64,000 nt of DNA, from the NCBI GenBank assembly GCA_018883545.1, contig JAHLEH010000001.1, forward strand, positions 496,001 to 560,000. The letters run 5' to 3'. The translations under genes were made by a program, and so were the position numbers. Shown piece after piece: positions 53,601 to 62,649 of this stretch. The notes beneath the pieces are model-generated. The model saw nothing but the letters and a program-made list of their open reading frames with translations, was not told the DNA's origin and ran no database searches. This DNA comes from Marixanthotalea marina (lineage in GTDB: Bacteria > Bacteroidota > Bacteroidia > Flavobacteriales > Flavobacteriaceae). Position 1 is the first letter of the stretch, and each line of letters starts with the position of its first letter.

Positions 53601-56600
53601 CCAGTTAACATCAACCGATTTAGAGCAGGCCAACGTAGAGTATATTGAATTTTGGTTGCAAGACCCCTTTCAGGAAAGTCCAAACAATCCAGGTGGAAAA
53701 CTGGTTTTTAACTTGGGTAATATTTCAGAAGACATCATTAAAGATGGCAGAAAGCTCTACGAAAATGGATTACCCAAAAACGGCGATGTTAGTTTGTTGC
53801 CAACTACAGCTTGGGGGTCGGTGGTACCACAAAACCAATCGTTGGTGTATGCCTTTGATAGTTCTGGACAAGAGAGAATTAATCAAGATGTTGGTTACGA
53901 TGGTTATGATGATACCGAAGAGGCAGCGGTTTTTGGAGCGCAATTTGGAGCAGACCCAGCCAATGATAATTACACCTATTTCTTAAATGCCGATGGAAAC
54001 ATTTTTGAAAGGTATAAAAAATACAATGGTGTGGAAGGTAATACACCTGATACTTTTAGCAATACAGATAGAGGCGCCAATACCCAACCGGATGTAGAAG
54101 ACATTAATCGTGATAACACCATGAACACGATTGATAGCTATTTCGAATATGAACTCGATATTACGAGACAAAATTTACCAGAAGATCAAGCAAGTTTTGA
54201 CAATGTTCCAAATAGTAACCCTTTAAAGGAATTCTTGAGGGATTTTAAAATAAAATCAAGGCAACTACCTAACGGAGATACCAAAGATGTACGTTGGTAT
54301 TTACTTAGAATCCCCGTACAGGGAAGTCATGTTACTGCTGTTGGAGGTATTACCGATTTGCGTTCGGTTCGCTTTGTGCGTATGTATTTAAAGGAGTTTA
54401 CGCAAAATACAGTCTTCCGATTTGGAACGCTCGATTTGGTAAGAAGCGATTGGCGACGTTATAAATTAGCTTTAGATAAAAATGACCCAACACCAGACGA
54501 TCCCCAAACCGATTTTTCAGTGGGCGTTATAGGTACTTTAGAAAATGAGGGTAGTTACCAAAGGCCACCAGGCATAGAACCGGAACAGCTTTTCAATAAT
54601 AATACGGTAGTTAGGCAAAACGAGCAATCGTTGGTAGTAAAAGTATGTGATTTAGAGTCTGAAGACGCCAAAGGAGTGTATAAAAACATCAGTATCGATA
54701 TGCGCCAGTTTAAACGTCTTAGAATGTTTATGCATGCTGGACAGGGCGATTCTGGAAACAATTTAATAGACAATCAGTTGGTAGGTTTTGTAAGGATGGG
54801 TAACGATTTAACCCAAAACTATTATCAAATTGAAATTCCACTTCAAGTGTCTACATCAAATTCCAGAGAAGGTCTTTGGCCAGAGGCCAATGAAATTAAT
54901 TTACCTATTGAACTCTTGGGGCAGATAAAATCCAATGGTATTTCAGACGGCACTTTAACCAATGAAGACCCTACATTTTATGATGTGGTAAATGGCGAAT
55001 TGTTGGCAGTAACAGATCCATTTTCGGGTTATGTGGCTGGGCAACACCGTATAGGTGTTAAAGGGAACCCTAACTTTGGAGATATTAGAACCTTGATGGT
55101 TGGGGTGAAAAATGCCACAACCAATGATGACATTTGTGGGGAAGTTTGGTTTAATGAATTGCGGTTGTCTGATATGGACAATGAAGGCGGTTGGGCTGCT
55201 GTAGTGAGTATGGATTCTAATTTAGCCGATTTTGCAAACATTAGCGCCACTGGCCGCCAAAGTACATCCGGATTTGGTAGTTTAGACCAAGGGCCAACGC
55301 AACGTAGCCTTGAGGATGTACAGCAGTATGATGTGGTAACCAATGTGAATGTGGGACAACTGCTTCCAAAGAAATGGGGCATAGAAATCCCGTTTAATTA
55401 TGCGCAAAGCGAAGAATTGATTACGCCTAAGTTCGATCAGTTTTATGAAGACTTAACACTTCAGTCACGATTGGATGCTGCAAATAGCAGTGAAGAAAAA
55501 GAAACCATAAGGCAACAATCGGAAGACTATACCAAACGCCAAAGCATTAATTTTATTGGTGTGCGAAAAACCAGAACTACTGAAGCTACGCCACGTTTTT
55601 ACGATGTGGAGAATTTAACCCTTAATTATTCCTATAACGAAGTAGAGCACCGCGATTTTGAAATTGAGAATTCCATTAACAAAACGGTAAGGGTAGGAGC
55701 CAACTATGCCTTCAATTTCAATCAGGTGAAAGTGGAACCCTTTAGAAAGAATGATTCTTTGTTTACTGGTAGATATTGGAGATTTTTAAAAGATTTTAAT
55801 TTTAATTTACTGCCCACTAGTTTTACAGTTAATTCTAATATTAATAGACAGTTCAATAGACAAAAGTTTAGGGATATTGATTTGGGCGGTAATAATATTG
55901 GTATTGAAGAGTTATTCCGCAGAAATTATACTTTCGATTTCCAGTATACCATTAACTATGCTCTCACAAATTCGTTACAATTTAATTTTACGGCAGCCAA
56001 TAACAACATTGTTAGAAATTATTTTAAGGATGGTATTCTTAATGGCGAACAAGACCCTGAGTTAGATGTTTGGGATGGCTTCTTAGACTTTGGAGACCCT
56101 AATAGGCAAATGCAAACATTAGGTGTTACATACCAACTACCCATCAATAAAATACCAACGTTTGAATTTATTGATGCAACATACCAATACACAGGTGATT
56201 TCCTATGGCAAAAAGGTTCGGACTTGTATGGTAATTTAGAAATTGATGGGCAGACGTATGATTTAGGGAATAACATTCAAAACTCAAATTCCCACAACTT
56301 CAATTCTAATCTGGATATGACCAGACTCTATAGGTATTTAGGGTTGGTTAAAAAACCAATTACACGAGCTAGAACCACAAATACAAGTAGGGGTGGGCCT
56401 CCAGCAGCTGGCCAAGACAATAATGCGTCGCAAACAAACAGTAATAAACAAACGGGCACTAAAATAATGAATGCTGGCATAGATATATTGACTAGCATTA
56501 AGAGAATTCAGTTCAATTATACAGAGAATAGTGGTACGTTTTTACCTGGCTATTTACAAACGCCAGGATTTATTGGCACTCTAAAACCAACCTTGGGCTA

Positions 56601-57843
56601 TACCTTTGGAAGTCAGAAAGACATTAGGTATTTAGCGGCCAATAGAGGTTGGTTAACATTATACCCAGAATTTAACCAGCAATATACAGAAACACATAGT
56701 GAACAGTTAGATATTTCTGCGAGTATTCAGCCGATGAGCGATTTACAAATTGACGTAATTGGAAATAGAACCTATTACGAGAACTATACAGAAAACTTTA
56801 GGGTAAACGCAGTGGGCAATGGTTACGAATACGAATCGTTAACACCAAATACCTTTGGAAACTTCAATATTTCAACTGTATTAATTAAAACAGCTTTTAG
56901 TAAAAGTGACGAAAACACATCAGATGCTTTTAACGATTTTAGGGAAAACAGATTAATTATAGCCAGAAGGCTGGCTCAAGAAAGAGGCGCCAATGTAAAC
57001 GATGTAGATGCCGATGGTTACCCAAGAGGGTTTGGTAAAAAGAGCCAAGCCGTATTATTGCCAGCATTTATGGCGGCTTATTTAGGGCAGGATGCCAATA
57101 ATGTGAAGTTGGGAGCGTTTAGGAGTTTCCCAATCCCAAATTGGGATTTAAAATATACAGGTTTTATGAAGTTTGCCTGGTTTAAAAAGAACTTTAGACG
57201 TTTTTCTGTAAATCATGGTTACCGTTCTACTTATACCATTAATCAATTTAGGACCAATTTGGATTTTAATGGGATTAATTATGGTTTGGATTATAATTCG
57301 CAACCATTAGAAGATTTAGACCAATCTGGCAATTTCAAAAATGAGAAATTATACAGTAACATAAACCTGGCAGAGATGTTTAGTCCATTAATCAGGATAG
57401 AAATGGAAATGCAAAATTCCATTAGGACGAACATTGAGATTAGAAAAGATAGGTTACTGTCGCTTAGTTTTGATAATAACCTGCTCACCGAAATTCAAGG
57501 AAACGAATACATAGTAGGTTTGGGCTATAGAATTAAAGATTTACGTATTCGTTCTAATTTGGCAGGTCCAAGCAAACGTATTGTGAGCGATTTGAATATG
57601 AAAGCCGATGTTTCAATAAGAGACAATAAAACCATTATTAGATACCTTGATTTAGAAAACAATCAAGTAACTTCGGGGCAAACCATTTGGAGTGTGAAGT
57701 ACTCAGCTGATTATGCTTTCAGCAAAAATCTAACAGCCTTGTTTTATTTTGATTATTCATTCTCTGAATACGCCATTTCTACGGCATTTCCGCAAACAAC
57801 CATTCGCTCAGGATTTACTTTAAGATATAATTTTGGAAATTAA
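50632..57843 (+). CDS. sprA: Type IX secretion translocon/cell surface protein SprA
   Basis: 2403 aa, the length known for SprA, the large outer membrane barrel of the T9SS needed for gliding in Flavobacterium. N-terminal signal KYFLLFLVLFFSLMAWSQ, then SprA_N signatures (NLLPEFYVNNNFFKSIFGSD, GTVEMDLGVLFSKQDNPSFS, YLLPGAPKGTNLNGEVTSYV DDFEGTQ). The second SprA_N-like block and long strand-rich barrel reach the C-terminus RSGFTLRYNFGN. Start is TTG at 50632: the next ATG is inside the signal peptide, so the export signal requires it. Probably co-transcribed with maeB and ruvA, a gene order common in the family. Confidence 0.95.
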   Translation: MNTANQNFYKDTKKYFLLFLVLFFSLMAWSQEPAQDSVQTGFSLGNLQIPNPNSVQSKYTYDPETNRYIYTEKIGNYNINYPLILTPKEYQDLVLKESRRSYYKEKIDAFDGRKDGTQDGQKNLLPEFYVNNNFFKSIFGSDTIQVVPQGTVEMDLGVLFSKQDNPSFSPRNRSNFTFDFDQRISLSLLGKVGTRLQVTANYDTQASFDFQNLIKLEYTPTEDDIIQKIEVGNVSMPLNSSLISGAQSLFGVKTQLQFGKTTITGVFSEQKSQSTSVVAQGGGTVEDFEMFIREYDENRHFFLSQYFRDNYDQALETYPFINNRGIQITRLEVWITNRSNRTENVRNIVALQDLGENEKIGNPGVNVFAGPGAFPSNKNNGLDPTNIGGAGSQLTNAVRDIATVQSGILVPGVNEGFDYAKLENARKLTEGQEYILNKDLGYISLNQRLNNDEVLAVAFQFTVGGQVYQVGEFANDGVDATDVTTNGSGQVTNVVNTSLVLKMLKSSITNVTLPVWDLMMKNIYDIGAYNLTPEDFKLNIFYNEASPLNYITPVGSTPFPTPGPNEKPIEDTPLLRFFGLDKLNYNNDPQSGGDGFFDFVSGITVLPQNGKIIFTKAEPFGAYLFDKLSLNATEDYNDTSTYNENQAKYVYDVLYKSTKTAALEEIEKNKFLLKGRYKSTGADGIPIGAFNAPQGSVKVTAGGRVLVEGIDYTVNYQLGRVYILDEALKASNTPINISTESNTFFNQQTRRFTGLNIEHQFNENFVLGGTLLNLNERPITQKANYGTEPINNTIFGLNGNYATKVPFLTRLVNKLPNIDTDVESNLSLRGEFAYLLPGAPKGTNLNGEVTSYVDDFEGTQNAIDLRSQLSWNLSSRPIGLGVPSNPNEDANGIQNGYQRAMLNWYTIDPIFYTSQRPNGISDDDLSGLYTSRVFINELFPERDLVQGQNSVLNTLDLAYYPAERGPYNFDPNAASGVISNPEDSWAGITRQLTSTDLEQANVEYIEFWLQDPFQESPNNPGGKLVFNLGNISEDIIKDGRKLYENGLPKNGDVSLLPTTAWGSVVPQNQSLVYAFDSSGQERINQDVGYDGYDDTEEAAVFGAQFGADPANDNYTYFLNADGNIFERYKKYNGVEGNTPDTFSNTDRGANTQPDVEDINRDNTMNTIDSYFEYELDITRQNLPEDQASFDNVPNSNPLKEFLRDFKIKSRQLPNGDTKDVRWYLLRIPVQGSHVTAVGGITDLRSVRFVRMYLKEFTQNTVFRFGTLDLVRSDWRRYKLALDKNDPTPDDPQTDFSVGVIGTLENEGSYQRPPGIEPEQLFNNNTVVRQNEQSLVVKVCDLESEDAKGVYKNISIDMRQFKRLRMFMHAGQGDSGNNLIDNQLVGFVRMGNDLTQNYYQIEIPLQVSTSNSREGLWPEANEINLPIELLGQIKSNGISDGTLTNEDPTFYDVVNGELLAVTDPFSGYVAGQHRIGVKGNPNFGDIRTLMVGVKNATTNDDICGEVWFNELRLSDMDNEGGWAAVVSMDSNLADFANISATGRQSTSGFGSLDQGPTQRSLEDVQQYDVVTNVNVGQLLPKKWGIEIPFNYAQSEELITPKFDQFYEDLTLQSRLDAANSSEEKETIRQQSEDYTKRQSINFIGVRKTRTTEATPRFYDVENLTLNYSYNEVEHRDFEIENSINKTVRVGANYAFNFNQVKVEPFRKNDSLFTGRYWRFLKDFNFNLLPTSFTVNSNINRQFNRQKFRDIDLGGNNIGIEELFRRNYTFDFQYTINYALTNSLQFNFTAANNNIVRNYFKDGILNGEQDPELDVWDGFLDFGDPNRQMQTLGVTYQLPINKIPTFEFIDATYQYTGDFLWQKGSDLYGNLEIDGQTYDLGNNIQNSNSHNFNSNLDMTRLYRYLGLVKKPITRARTTNTSRGGPPAAGQDNNASQTNSNKQTGTKIMNAGIDILTSIKRIQFNYTENSGTFLPGYLQTPGFIGTLKPTLGYTFGSQKDIRYLAANRGWLTLYPEFNQQYTETHSEQLDISASIQPMSDLQIDVIGNRTYYENYTENFRVNAVGNGYEYESLTPNTFGNFNISTVLIKTAFSKSDENTSDAFNDFRENRLIIARRLAQERGANVNDVDADGYPRGFGKKSQAVLLPAFMAAYLGQDANNVKLGAFRSFPIPNWDLKYTGFMKFAWFKKNFRRFSVNHGYRSTYTINQFRTNLDFNGINYGLDYNSQPLEDLDQSGNFKNEKLYSNINLAEMFSPLIRIEMEMQNSIRTNIEIRKDRLLSLSFDNNLLTEIQGNEYIVGLGYRIKDLRIRSNLAGPSKRIVSDLNMKADVSIRDNKTIIRYLDLENNQVTSGQTIWSVKYSADYAFSKNLTALFYFDYSFSEYAISTAFPQTTIRSGFTLRYNFGN

Positions 57844-57852
57844 CAGTATCTG

Positions 57853-57883
57853 TTTGAATTTTACGTTTGAATAAATACTTTTG
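57853..57883 (+). promoter_or_regulatory. Promoter of gcvH
   Basis: TTTG at 57853-57856, 19 bp, TACTTTTG at 57876-57883; 26 bp before the ATG. Confidence 0.7.
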
Positions 57884-57909
57884 TCCGAAACTAACATTAT
57901 AATAAAAAC

Positions 57910-58290
57910 ATGAATATTCCATCAGATTTAAAATACACCAAAGACCACGAATGGGTTAAAATGGACGGCGATATTGCAACCATTGGCATTACAGATTTTG
58001 CGCAAAGTGAATTGGGCGATATTGTATACGTAGAAGTTGAAACTTTAGACGAAACACTACAGGCAGAAGAGATTTTTGGAACTGTAGAAGCCGTAAAAAC
58101 AGTATCAGATTTGTTTTTGCCGCTTTCTGGAGAAATCATAGAATTTAACGAAGCCTTAGAAGATGAACCTGAAAAAGTAAATACCGATCCTTATGGCGAT
58201 GGTTGGATGATAAAAGTAAAATGTTCAGATTTAGCAGAGGTAGAAAATTTGCTTTCTGCCGAAGCATATAAAACATTGGTGGGTGCTTAA
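57910..58290 (+). CDS. gcvH: Glycine cleavage system H protein
   Basis: 126 aa lipoyl carrier. [38 protein letters not shown] and [20 protein letters not shown] place the lipoylated Lys in EAVKTVSD; the C-terminal [12 protein letters not shown] is conserved. Shuttles the aminomethyl group between GcvP, GcvT and GcvL, which are not in this window. Full length. Confidence 0.98.
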   Translation: MNIPSDLKYTKDHEWVKMDGDIATIGITDFAQSELGDIVYVEVETLDETLQAEEIFGTVEAVKTVSDLFLPLSGEIIEFNEALEDEPEKVNTDPYGDGWMIKVKCSDLAEVENLLSAEAYKTLVGA

Positions 58291-58294
58291 AAAA

Positions 58295-58648
58295 ATGGCA
58301 ATGCCAGCGGCAATAGGTTATTCTATTGTTTTGTTGGTGGTATGTTTAAGGCCTTTAAAGTTGCCTAATTTAGGCGTGTCTTTTGGCGATAAAGTACTTC
58401 ATACTTTAGCTTATGTTGTGTTGGCTTTTTTGTGGTACGCTGCCTTTATTTACCAAAGCAAATTCAATTCAAGAAAAGCCTTGTTATGGGCTTGTGTTTT
58501 TTCCATTTTTTTTGGTATGGTTATTGAGGTATTTCAAGAAGTGTTTACAACTACAAGACAGGCAGATGTTATGGATGTAGTTGCCAATACGGTGGGTGTC
58601 TTGTTTTCGGCATTCCTAATCATGTTAAAAAATAGAATTACAAGTTAA
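58295..58648 (+). CDS. VanZ-like family membrane protein
   Basis: 117 aa from ATG 58295, with about four hydrophobic helices (AIGYSIVLLVVCLRPL, TLAYVVLAFLWYAAFIY, ALLWACVFSIFFGMVIEVFQ, DVVANTVGVLFSAFLIML). The VanZ pattern GDKVLH, F-x2-G-x2-IEVFQ and R-x-AD-x2-DVVANT-G is present. Role unknown outside vancomycin/teicoplanin systems. A GTG at 58283 would overlap gcvH by 8 bp; the ATG 4 bp after the gcvH stop is preferred. Confidence 0.88.
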   Translation: MAMPAAIGYSIVLLVVCLRPLKLPNLGVSFGDKVLHTLAYVVLAFLWYAAFIYQSKFNSRKALLWACVFSIFFGMVIEVFQEVFTTTRQADVMDVVANTVGVLFSAFLIMLKNRITS

Positions 58649-58719
58649 AAAATTATAAACACTTGCAATTTTGATAAATAAATAGTTATTTTAGCAATCT
58701 TCTAAAAACAGAATAAATT

Positions 58720-59445
58720 ATGGAACCTAAAAAGAATCCTAAAGCTAATGTTGGTCGAAATAGCGCACTCTATTTCGCAATAGGGTTGGCTTTAATGTTA
58801 TTTTTAACAAATTTTGCGATTAATTATAAGACCTATGACAAGTCTGATATAGACATAGGGCAATTAAATTTGGACGATGAATTGGAAGAAGAAATTCCAA
58901 TTATAGAAAATAAAATAACACCACCACCACCACCGCCGCCGCCGCCGCCAGCTCCTGAAGTTATCGAGGTTGTGGAAGATGATGAAGAAGTGGAAGAAAC
59001 CATTATTGAATCTACAGAATCTAGCCAAGATGATGAAATTGTTGAGATAGAGGAAATGGTAGTAGAAGAAGTAGAAGAAGACGTTCCAGTACCATTCGCA
59101 GTTATTGAAAACGTACCAGTATTCCCTGGTTGTGAAAACCAGAAATCTAATGATGCAAAAAGAAAATGTATGTCTGATAAAATTACAGACATTGTTCAGA
59201 AAAGGTTCAATAAGGATTTAGCATCCGATTTAGGTTTGTCAGGAATACAACGAATCAATGTAATGTTTAAAATAGACAAAAGTGGAAACATTGCAGAGGT
59301 TATGGCTAGAGGTCCGCACCCAGCACTTTCTAAAGAAGGAGAAAAAGTGGTTAGTTACATTCCAAAAATGAAACCGGGACAACAAAGAGGTAAGCCGGTA
59401 ACTGTACAATACGTGCTGCCAATTATTTTCCAAGTTGTAGACTAA
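58720..59445 (+). CDS. TonB-family energy transducer (paralogue 1)
   Basis: 241 aa. Membrane anchor ALYFAIGLALMLFLTNFAI (~16-35), a run of ten prolines at 68-77, a Glu/Val-rich acidic stretch, then the C-terminal TonB domain (~125-241): PVFPGCENQKSNDAKRKCMS, FKIDKSGNIAEVMARGPHPA and VTVQYVLPIIF. Transfers proton-motive force to TonB-dependent receptors such as those for sugars. Two Cys in the PVFPGC...KC segment recur in the paralogue and the RemB-like protein. The proline run is coded by CCA/CCG repeats (58921-58950). Confidence 0.93.
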   Translation: MEPKKNPKANVGRNSALYFAIGLALMLFLTNFAINYKTYDKSDIDIGQLNLDDELEEEIPIIENKITPPPPPPPPPPAPEVIEVVEDDEEVEETIIESTESSQDDEIVEIEEMVVEEVEEDVPVPFAVIENVPVFPGCENQKSNDAKRKCMSDKITDIVQKRFNKDLASDLGLSGIQRINVMFKIDKSGNIAEVMARGPHPALSKEGEKVVSYIPKMKPGQQRGKPVTVQYVLPIIFQVVD

Positions 59446-59468
59446 TTCTTAACACCCTTATAAATATA

Positions 59469-59505
59469 AAATCCCGTTACAGTTTTGTAACGGGATTTCT
59501 TTTTT
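59469..59505 (+). terminator. Terminator after TonB paralogue 1
   Basis: Stem AAATCCCGTTAC / GTAACGGGATTT, loop AGTTTT, then CTTTTTT. Confidence 0.9.
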
Positions 59506-59556
59506 GGTATGCTTATTGTGATTTAAGATAATATTAACATTTAAACTATTATCATT

Positions 59557-60339
59557 ATGAAAACTCCAAAAAAGAGCCACGACACCATTCGGCAAAATGG
59601 TAATGTCGTGAAAAAACCACAAAAGCACGACGCAAATTTACAAAAAAACACAACCCTTTATTTTCAGGTGGGGCTAATAGTGTGTTTACTGGCAGCGTAT
59701 GGCCTGTTCGAAATGAAATTTGAAACCAAAGCAGAGCCAATTGCTGACTTTTACATCCCGAAGGATGAGGATTTGTACGTATTTGATGAACAATTTACAA
59801 CTTATGAAGAAGAAGTGAAGCGGAAAGAAGTTAAGAAAAGGACCCTTACTTACAAAGCCCCAGTAATTAAAGAAGATGATCCTATTTTTGATACTCCCGA
59901 GTTTATTAACGAAGCACCTGTAAGTGACGCAACACCATTAACGCCAGACGCTGTTCCTGACATAAAAATTGAAGAAGAAGTACCAATACCTATCTTAATT
60001 ATAGAGCAAGTTCCTGTTTATCCAGGTTGTGAAAATGAAAAAACCAACGATGATAAGCGAAAATGTATGTCCGATAAAATCACCAAATTGGTGCAAAAAC
60101 AGTTTAACACTGATCTAGCAAATGATTTGGGTTTAACAGGACGGCAAACCATTTTAACTCAATTTAAAATAGACAATATTGGGCACGTAACAGAAATTCA
60201 GTCAAGAGCGCCACACCCAAAATTGCAGGAAGAAGCCGAGCGTGTCATCAATAAAATACCAGAAATGAAACCTGGTCTACAAAGAAATAAGCCAGTTGGT
60301 GTTATTTATTCGTTGCCCATAATTTTTGAGGTTAATTAA
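59557..60339 (+). CDS. TonB-family energy transducer (paralogue 2)
   Basis: 260 aa, homologous to the upstream protein over the anchor (TLYFQVGLIVCLLAAYGLF, ~34-52) and the C-terminal TonB domain (PVYPGCENEKTNDDKRKCMS, FKIDNIGHVTEIQSRAPHPK, GVIYSLPIIFEVN). The proline run is replaced by mixed linker sequence. Each gene has its own terminator, so this is a tandem duplicate under separate control, not one operon. Confidence 0.92.
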   Translation: MKTPKKSHDTIRQNGNVVKKPQKHDANLQKNTTLYFQVGLIVCLLAAYGLFEMKFETKAEPIADFYIPKDEDLYVFDEQFTTYEEEVKRKEVKKRTLTYKAPVIKEDDPIFDTPEFINEAPVSDATPLTPDAVPDIKIEEEVPIPILIIEQVPVYPGCENEKTNDDKRKCMSDKITKLVQKQFNTDLANDLGLTGRQTILTQFKIDNIGHVTEIQSRAPHPKLQEEAERVINKIPEMKPGLQRNKPVGVIYSLPIIFEVN

Positions 60340-60362
60340 TGCATTAAGAATTTTATTTTTAT

Positions 60363-60394
60363 AAACCGTTATCGTTTCGATAACGGTTTTTTTT
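60363..60394 (+). terminator. Terminator after TonB paralogue 2
   Basis: Stem AAACCGTTATCG / CGATAACGGTTT with a 3-nt loop and a long T run. Confidence 0.9.
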
Positions 60395-60453
60395 AATGGG
60401 TTCATTCTTAAAAATATAGTATCTTTCGGTTTTAAAACATTTCTTTTATTGCT

Positions 60454-62556
60454 ATGTCAAAAAGATTTTTTGTCTTAAGTCTTCTGTTTGTTCAATACGC
60501 CTTATTCTCTCAAGATAATACTTTTAGTGAAAGACCGCCTGTTTTTACCGATTGTGAAAGTGTTTTGTTTTCAGAGCTAAAAAACTGTTTTAACACAAAG
60601 GTTTATGAGTTTGTTTATGCAAATTTTGAAGTACCTGAAAAGGTTGTTGAAGAAGATTACAAGGGGAAGATAGCTGTTGTTTTTGAAGTTGATGAAAAAG
60701 GAGTCTTCAAAGTAATTTATTCAGATGCTGTATACGATGAACTTAAAGATGAGGTAAACCGTGTGTTTTCGCTGTTGCCACACATACAGCCAGCGACCTA
60801 TAATGGTCAGCCTACTTTCAGTCAGTATTCCATAACAATTAATATTCCATTAGATGGTAATATGGGTTCAAATGAAGCCGTTTCAAAAACAAATACAATA
60901 TCTGTATTAGAGCAACAGGCTAAAATGGAATTTGACAATGTTAATAAAGACCTAGAAGAATTTACCCCTAAAGCATACAAAAGTCAATTAAACATTCCGT
61001 TTGTTCATAGTGAATATGCTAGGTTTGATATGAATATGAATCGGGTTGGCACCAATAGCCATACTGCTTCTAAACCGTTTCTTTATGAAGATGTCTCCAG
61101 ATATTACGATTTTGAAAAAGAAAAGAAAGCGTTAAAAAAAGAAAAAGAAACCTGGGCGGGCAAGAAACTTTGGAACGAACATTTGGTGCAGGTACAAGGA
61201 AAAGATTACTGGTTTACCATAGACCCTATTTTCGATTTGCAGGTAGGGAAAGATACAGAAGCTGATTTTAGTTCTATCTATAACAACACGCGTGGTATTC
61301 TGGTTCAAGGTGGATTGGGCAAAAATTTTAATTTTTATACATCGGTATTTGAAAGTCAGGGGCGTTTTGCGCAATATGTAAATAACTATGCCGAAAGTTT
61401 AAAGGCTTTTGGTCCAGACCCAGCTATTATTCCCGGACGAGGTATAGCTAAAAGATTTAAAACCGATAGTTACGATTATCCGGTAGCCGAAGCGTATTTA
61501 TCGTATTCGCCAGCCAAATTTTTAAATATTCAATTTGGGCATGGCAAGAATTTTATAGGAGATGGCTATCGCTCATTGTTTTTAAGTGATGTGGCCAGTC
61601 CGCGTCCTTTTTTAAAGTTAAATACAACATTCTGGAAAATAAAATATACCAATACATGGATGTGGCTTAAAGATGTGAGGCCAGAAGTAGAACAAGACAA
61701 GGCCTTTTTAACCAAATATATGGCAACCCATTATTTGAGTTGGAACGTATCCAAACGTTTTAACCTAGGGTTGTTTGAGTCTGTGTTATGGACAAACTCA
61801 AACAATCGAGGTTTTGATATTAATTATTTAAACCCAATTATATTTTATAGGGCTATAGAGTTCGAAACTGGCCAAGGAGCGGGTAATGCCATTTTGGGAG
61901 CTTCCGCAAAATACAAGTGGAATGACAACATCAATCTATACAGTCAGTTTATTTTAGATGAATTTGCGCTAAACGATGTAAAAGCTGGGGAAAAAAGCTG
62001 GAGGAATAAGTTCGGTTATCAATTAGGTATTAAGTATTTTGATGCCTTTAGAGTAGATAATCTCTTGCTGCAATTTGAATACAATAGAATAAGGCCCTAT
62101 ACCTATTCGCACAATACGATTGTTTTAAATTACGGCCACAACAACCAATCGATGGCGCATTTATGGGGAGCCAATTTAAGTGAGGCCATACTTATTGGGC
62201 GTTACCATTATAAACGCTGGTTTGCCAATGCAAAATTGGTTTTTGGAACCAGAGGCTTTGATTATAACGACGGTACTGATAATTTTAGTTACGGAGGCGA
62301 TATTTACCGAGACTATAATGAAAGACCTTACGATACAGGTGTGGGAATAGGCCAAGGTATAAAAACAAAAACATTTTACGCCAACTTGCAAGGAGGGTAT
62401 TTAATAAATCCGGCTACAAACCTAAAAGTATTTGCCGATATTACTTTTAGAAATTTCAATCCAGAAACAGAAACGTCACAAACATTTAAGAGCAATACTG
62501 TTTGGTTCAATTTAGGCATACGAACCGATTTGTTTAATTGGTACTTCGATTTTTAA
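60454..62556 (+). CDS. RemB-like outer membrane protein with N-terminal TonB-like domain
   Basis: 700 aa. Signal peptide (RFFVLSLLFVQYALFSQD). Residues ~25-130 resemble the TonB C-terminal domain next door: PPVFTDCESV, ELKNCFN with the same Cys spacing pattern, VFEVDEKGVFKVI and VNRVFSLLPHIQPATYNGQP. From ~170 a strand-rich part follows with FGHGKNFIGDGYRSLFLSDV, LGASAKYKWNDNINLYSQFI, ending TDLFNWYFDF, as in gliding-motility RemB/capsule-assembly-like proteins of Flavobacterium. The RemB naming is from recollection of the family and less sure than the barrel call. Its partner in motility may be the SprA-T9SS machinery. Confidence 0.78.
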   Translation: MSKRFFVLSLLFVQYALFSQDNTFSERPPVFTDCESVLFSELKNCFNTKVYEFVYANFEVPEKVVEEDYKGKIAVVFEVDEKGVFKVIYSDAVYDELKDEVNRVFSLLPHIQPATYNGQPTFSQYSITINIPLDGNMGSNEAVSKTNTISVLEQQAKMEFDNVNKDLEEFTPKAYKSQLNIPFVHSEYARFDMNMNRVGTNSHTASKPFLYEDVSRYYDFEKEKKALKKEKETWAGKKLWNEHLVQVQGKDYWFTIDPIFDLQVGKDTEADFSSIYNNTRGILVQGGLGKNFNFYTSVFESQGRFAQYVNNYAESLKAFGPDPAIIPGRGIAKRFKTDSYDYPVAEAYLSYSPAKFLNIQFGHGKNFIGDGYRSLFLSDVASPRPFLKLNTTFWKIKYTNTWMWLKDVRPEVEQDKAFLTKYMATHYLSWNVSKRFNLGLFESVLWTNSNNRGFDINYLNPIIFYRAIEFETGQGAGNAILGASAKYKWNDNINLYSQFILDEFALNDVKAGEKSWRNKFGYQLGIKYFDAFRVDNLLLQFEYNRIRPYTYSHNTIVLNYGHNNQSMAHLWGANLSEAILIGRYHYKRWFANAKLVFGTRGFDYNDGTDNFSYGGDIYRDYNERPYDTGVGIGQGIKTKTFYANLQGGYLINPATNLKVFADITFRNFNPETETSQTFKSNTVWFNLGIRTDLFNWYFDF

Positions 62557-62583
62557 GGGGCAAAAAATTACCACTTAAAAGCA

Positions 62584-62614
62584 TTGCTCAAAACGCTTTA
62601 ATAAAGTATCTTTG
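62584..62614 (+). promoter_or_regulatory. Promoter of ctaB-coxC
   Basis: TTG at 62584-62586, 20 bp, TATCTTTG at 62607-62614; transcription start near 62621. Confidence 0.7.
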
Positions 62615-62649
62615 CCCTCGCATTAAAAAGCCCATTTAGAAACAAAACG

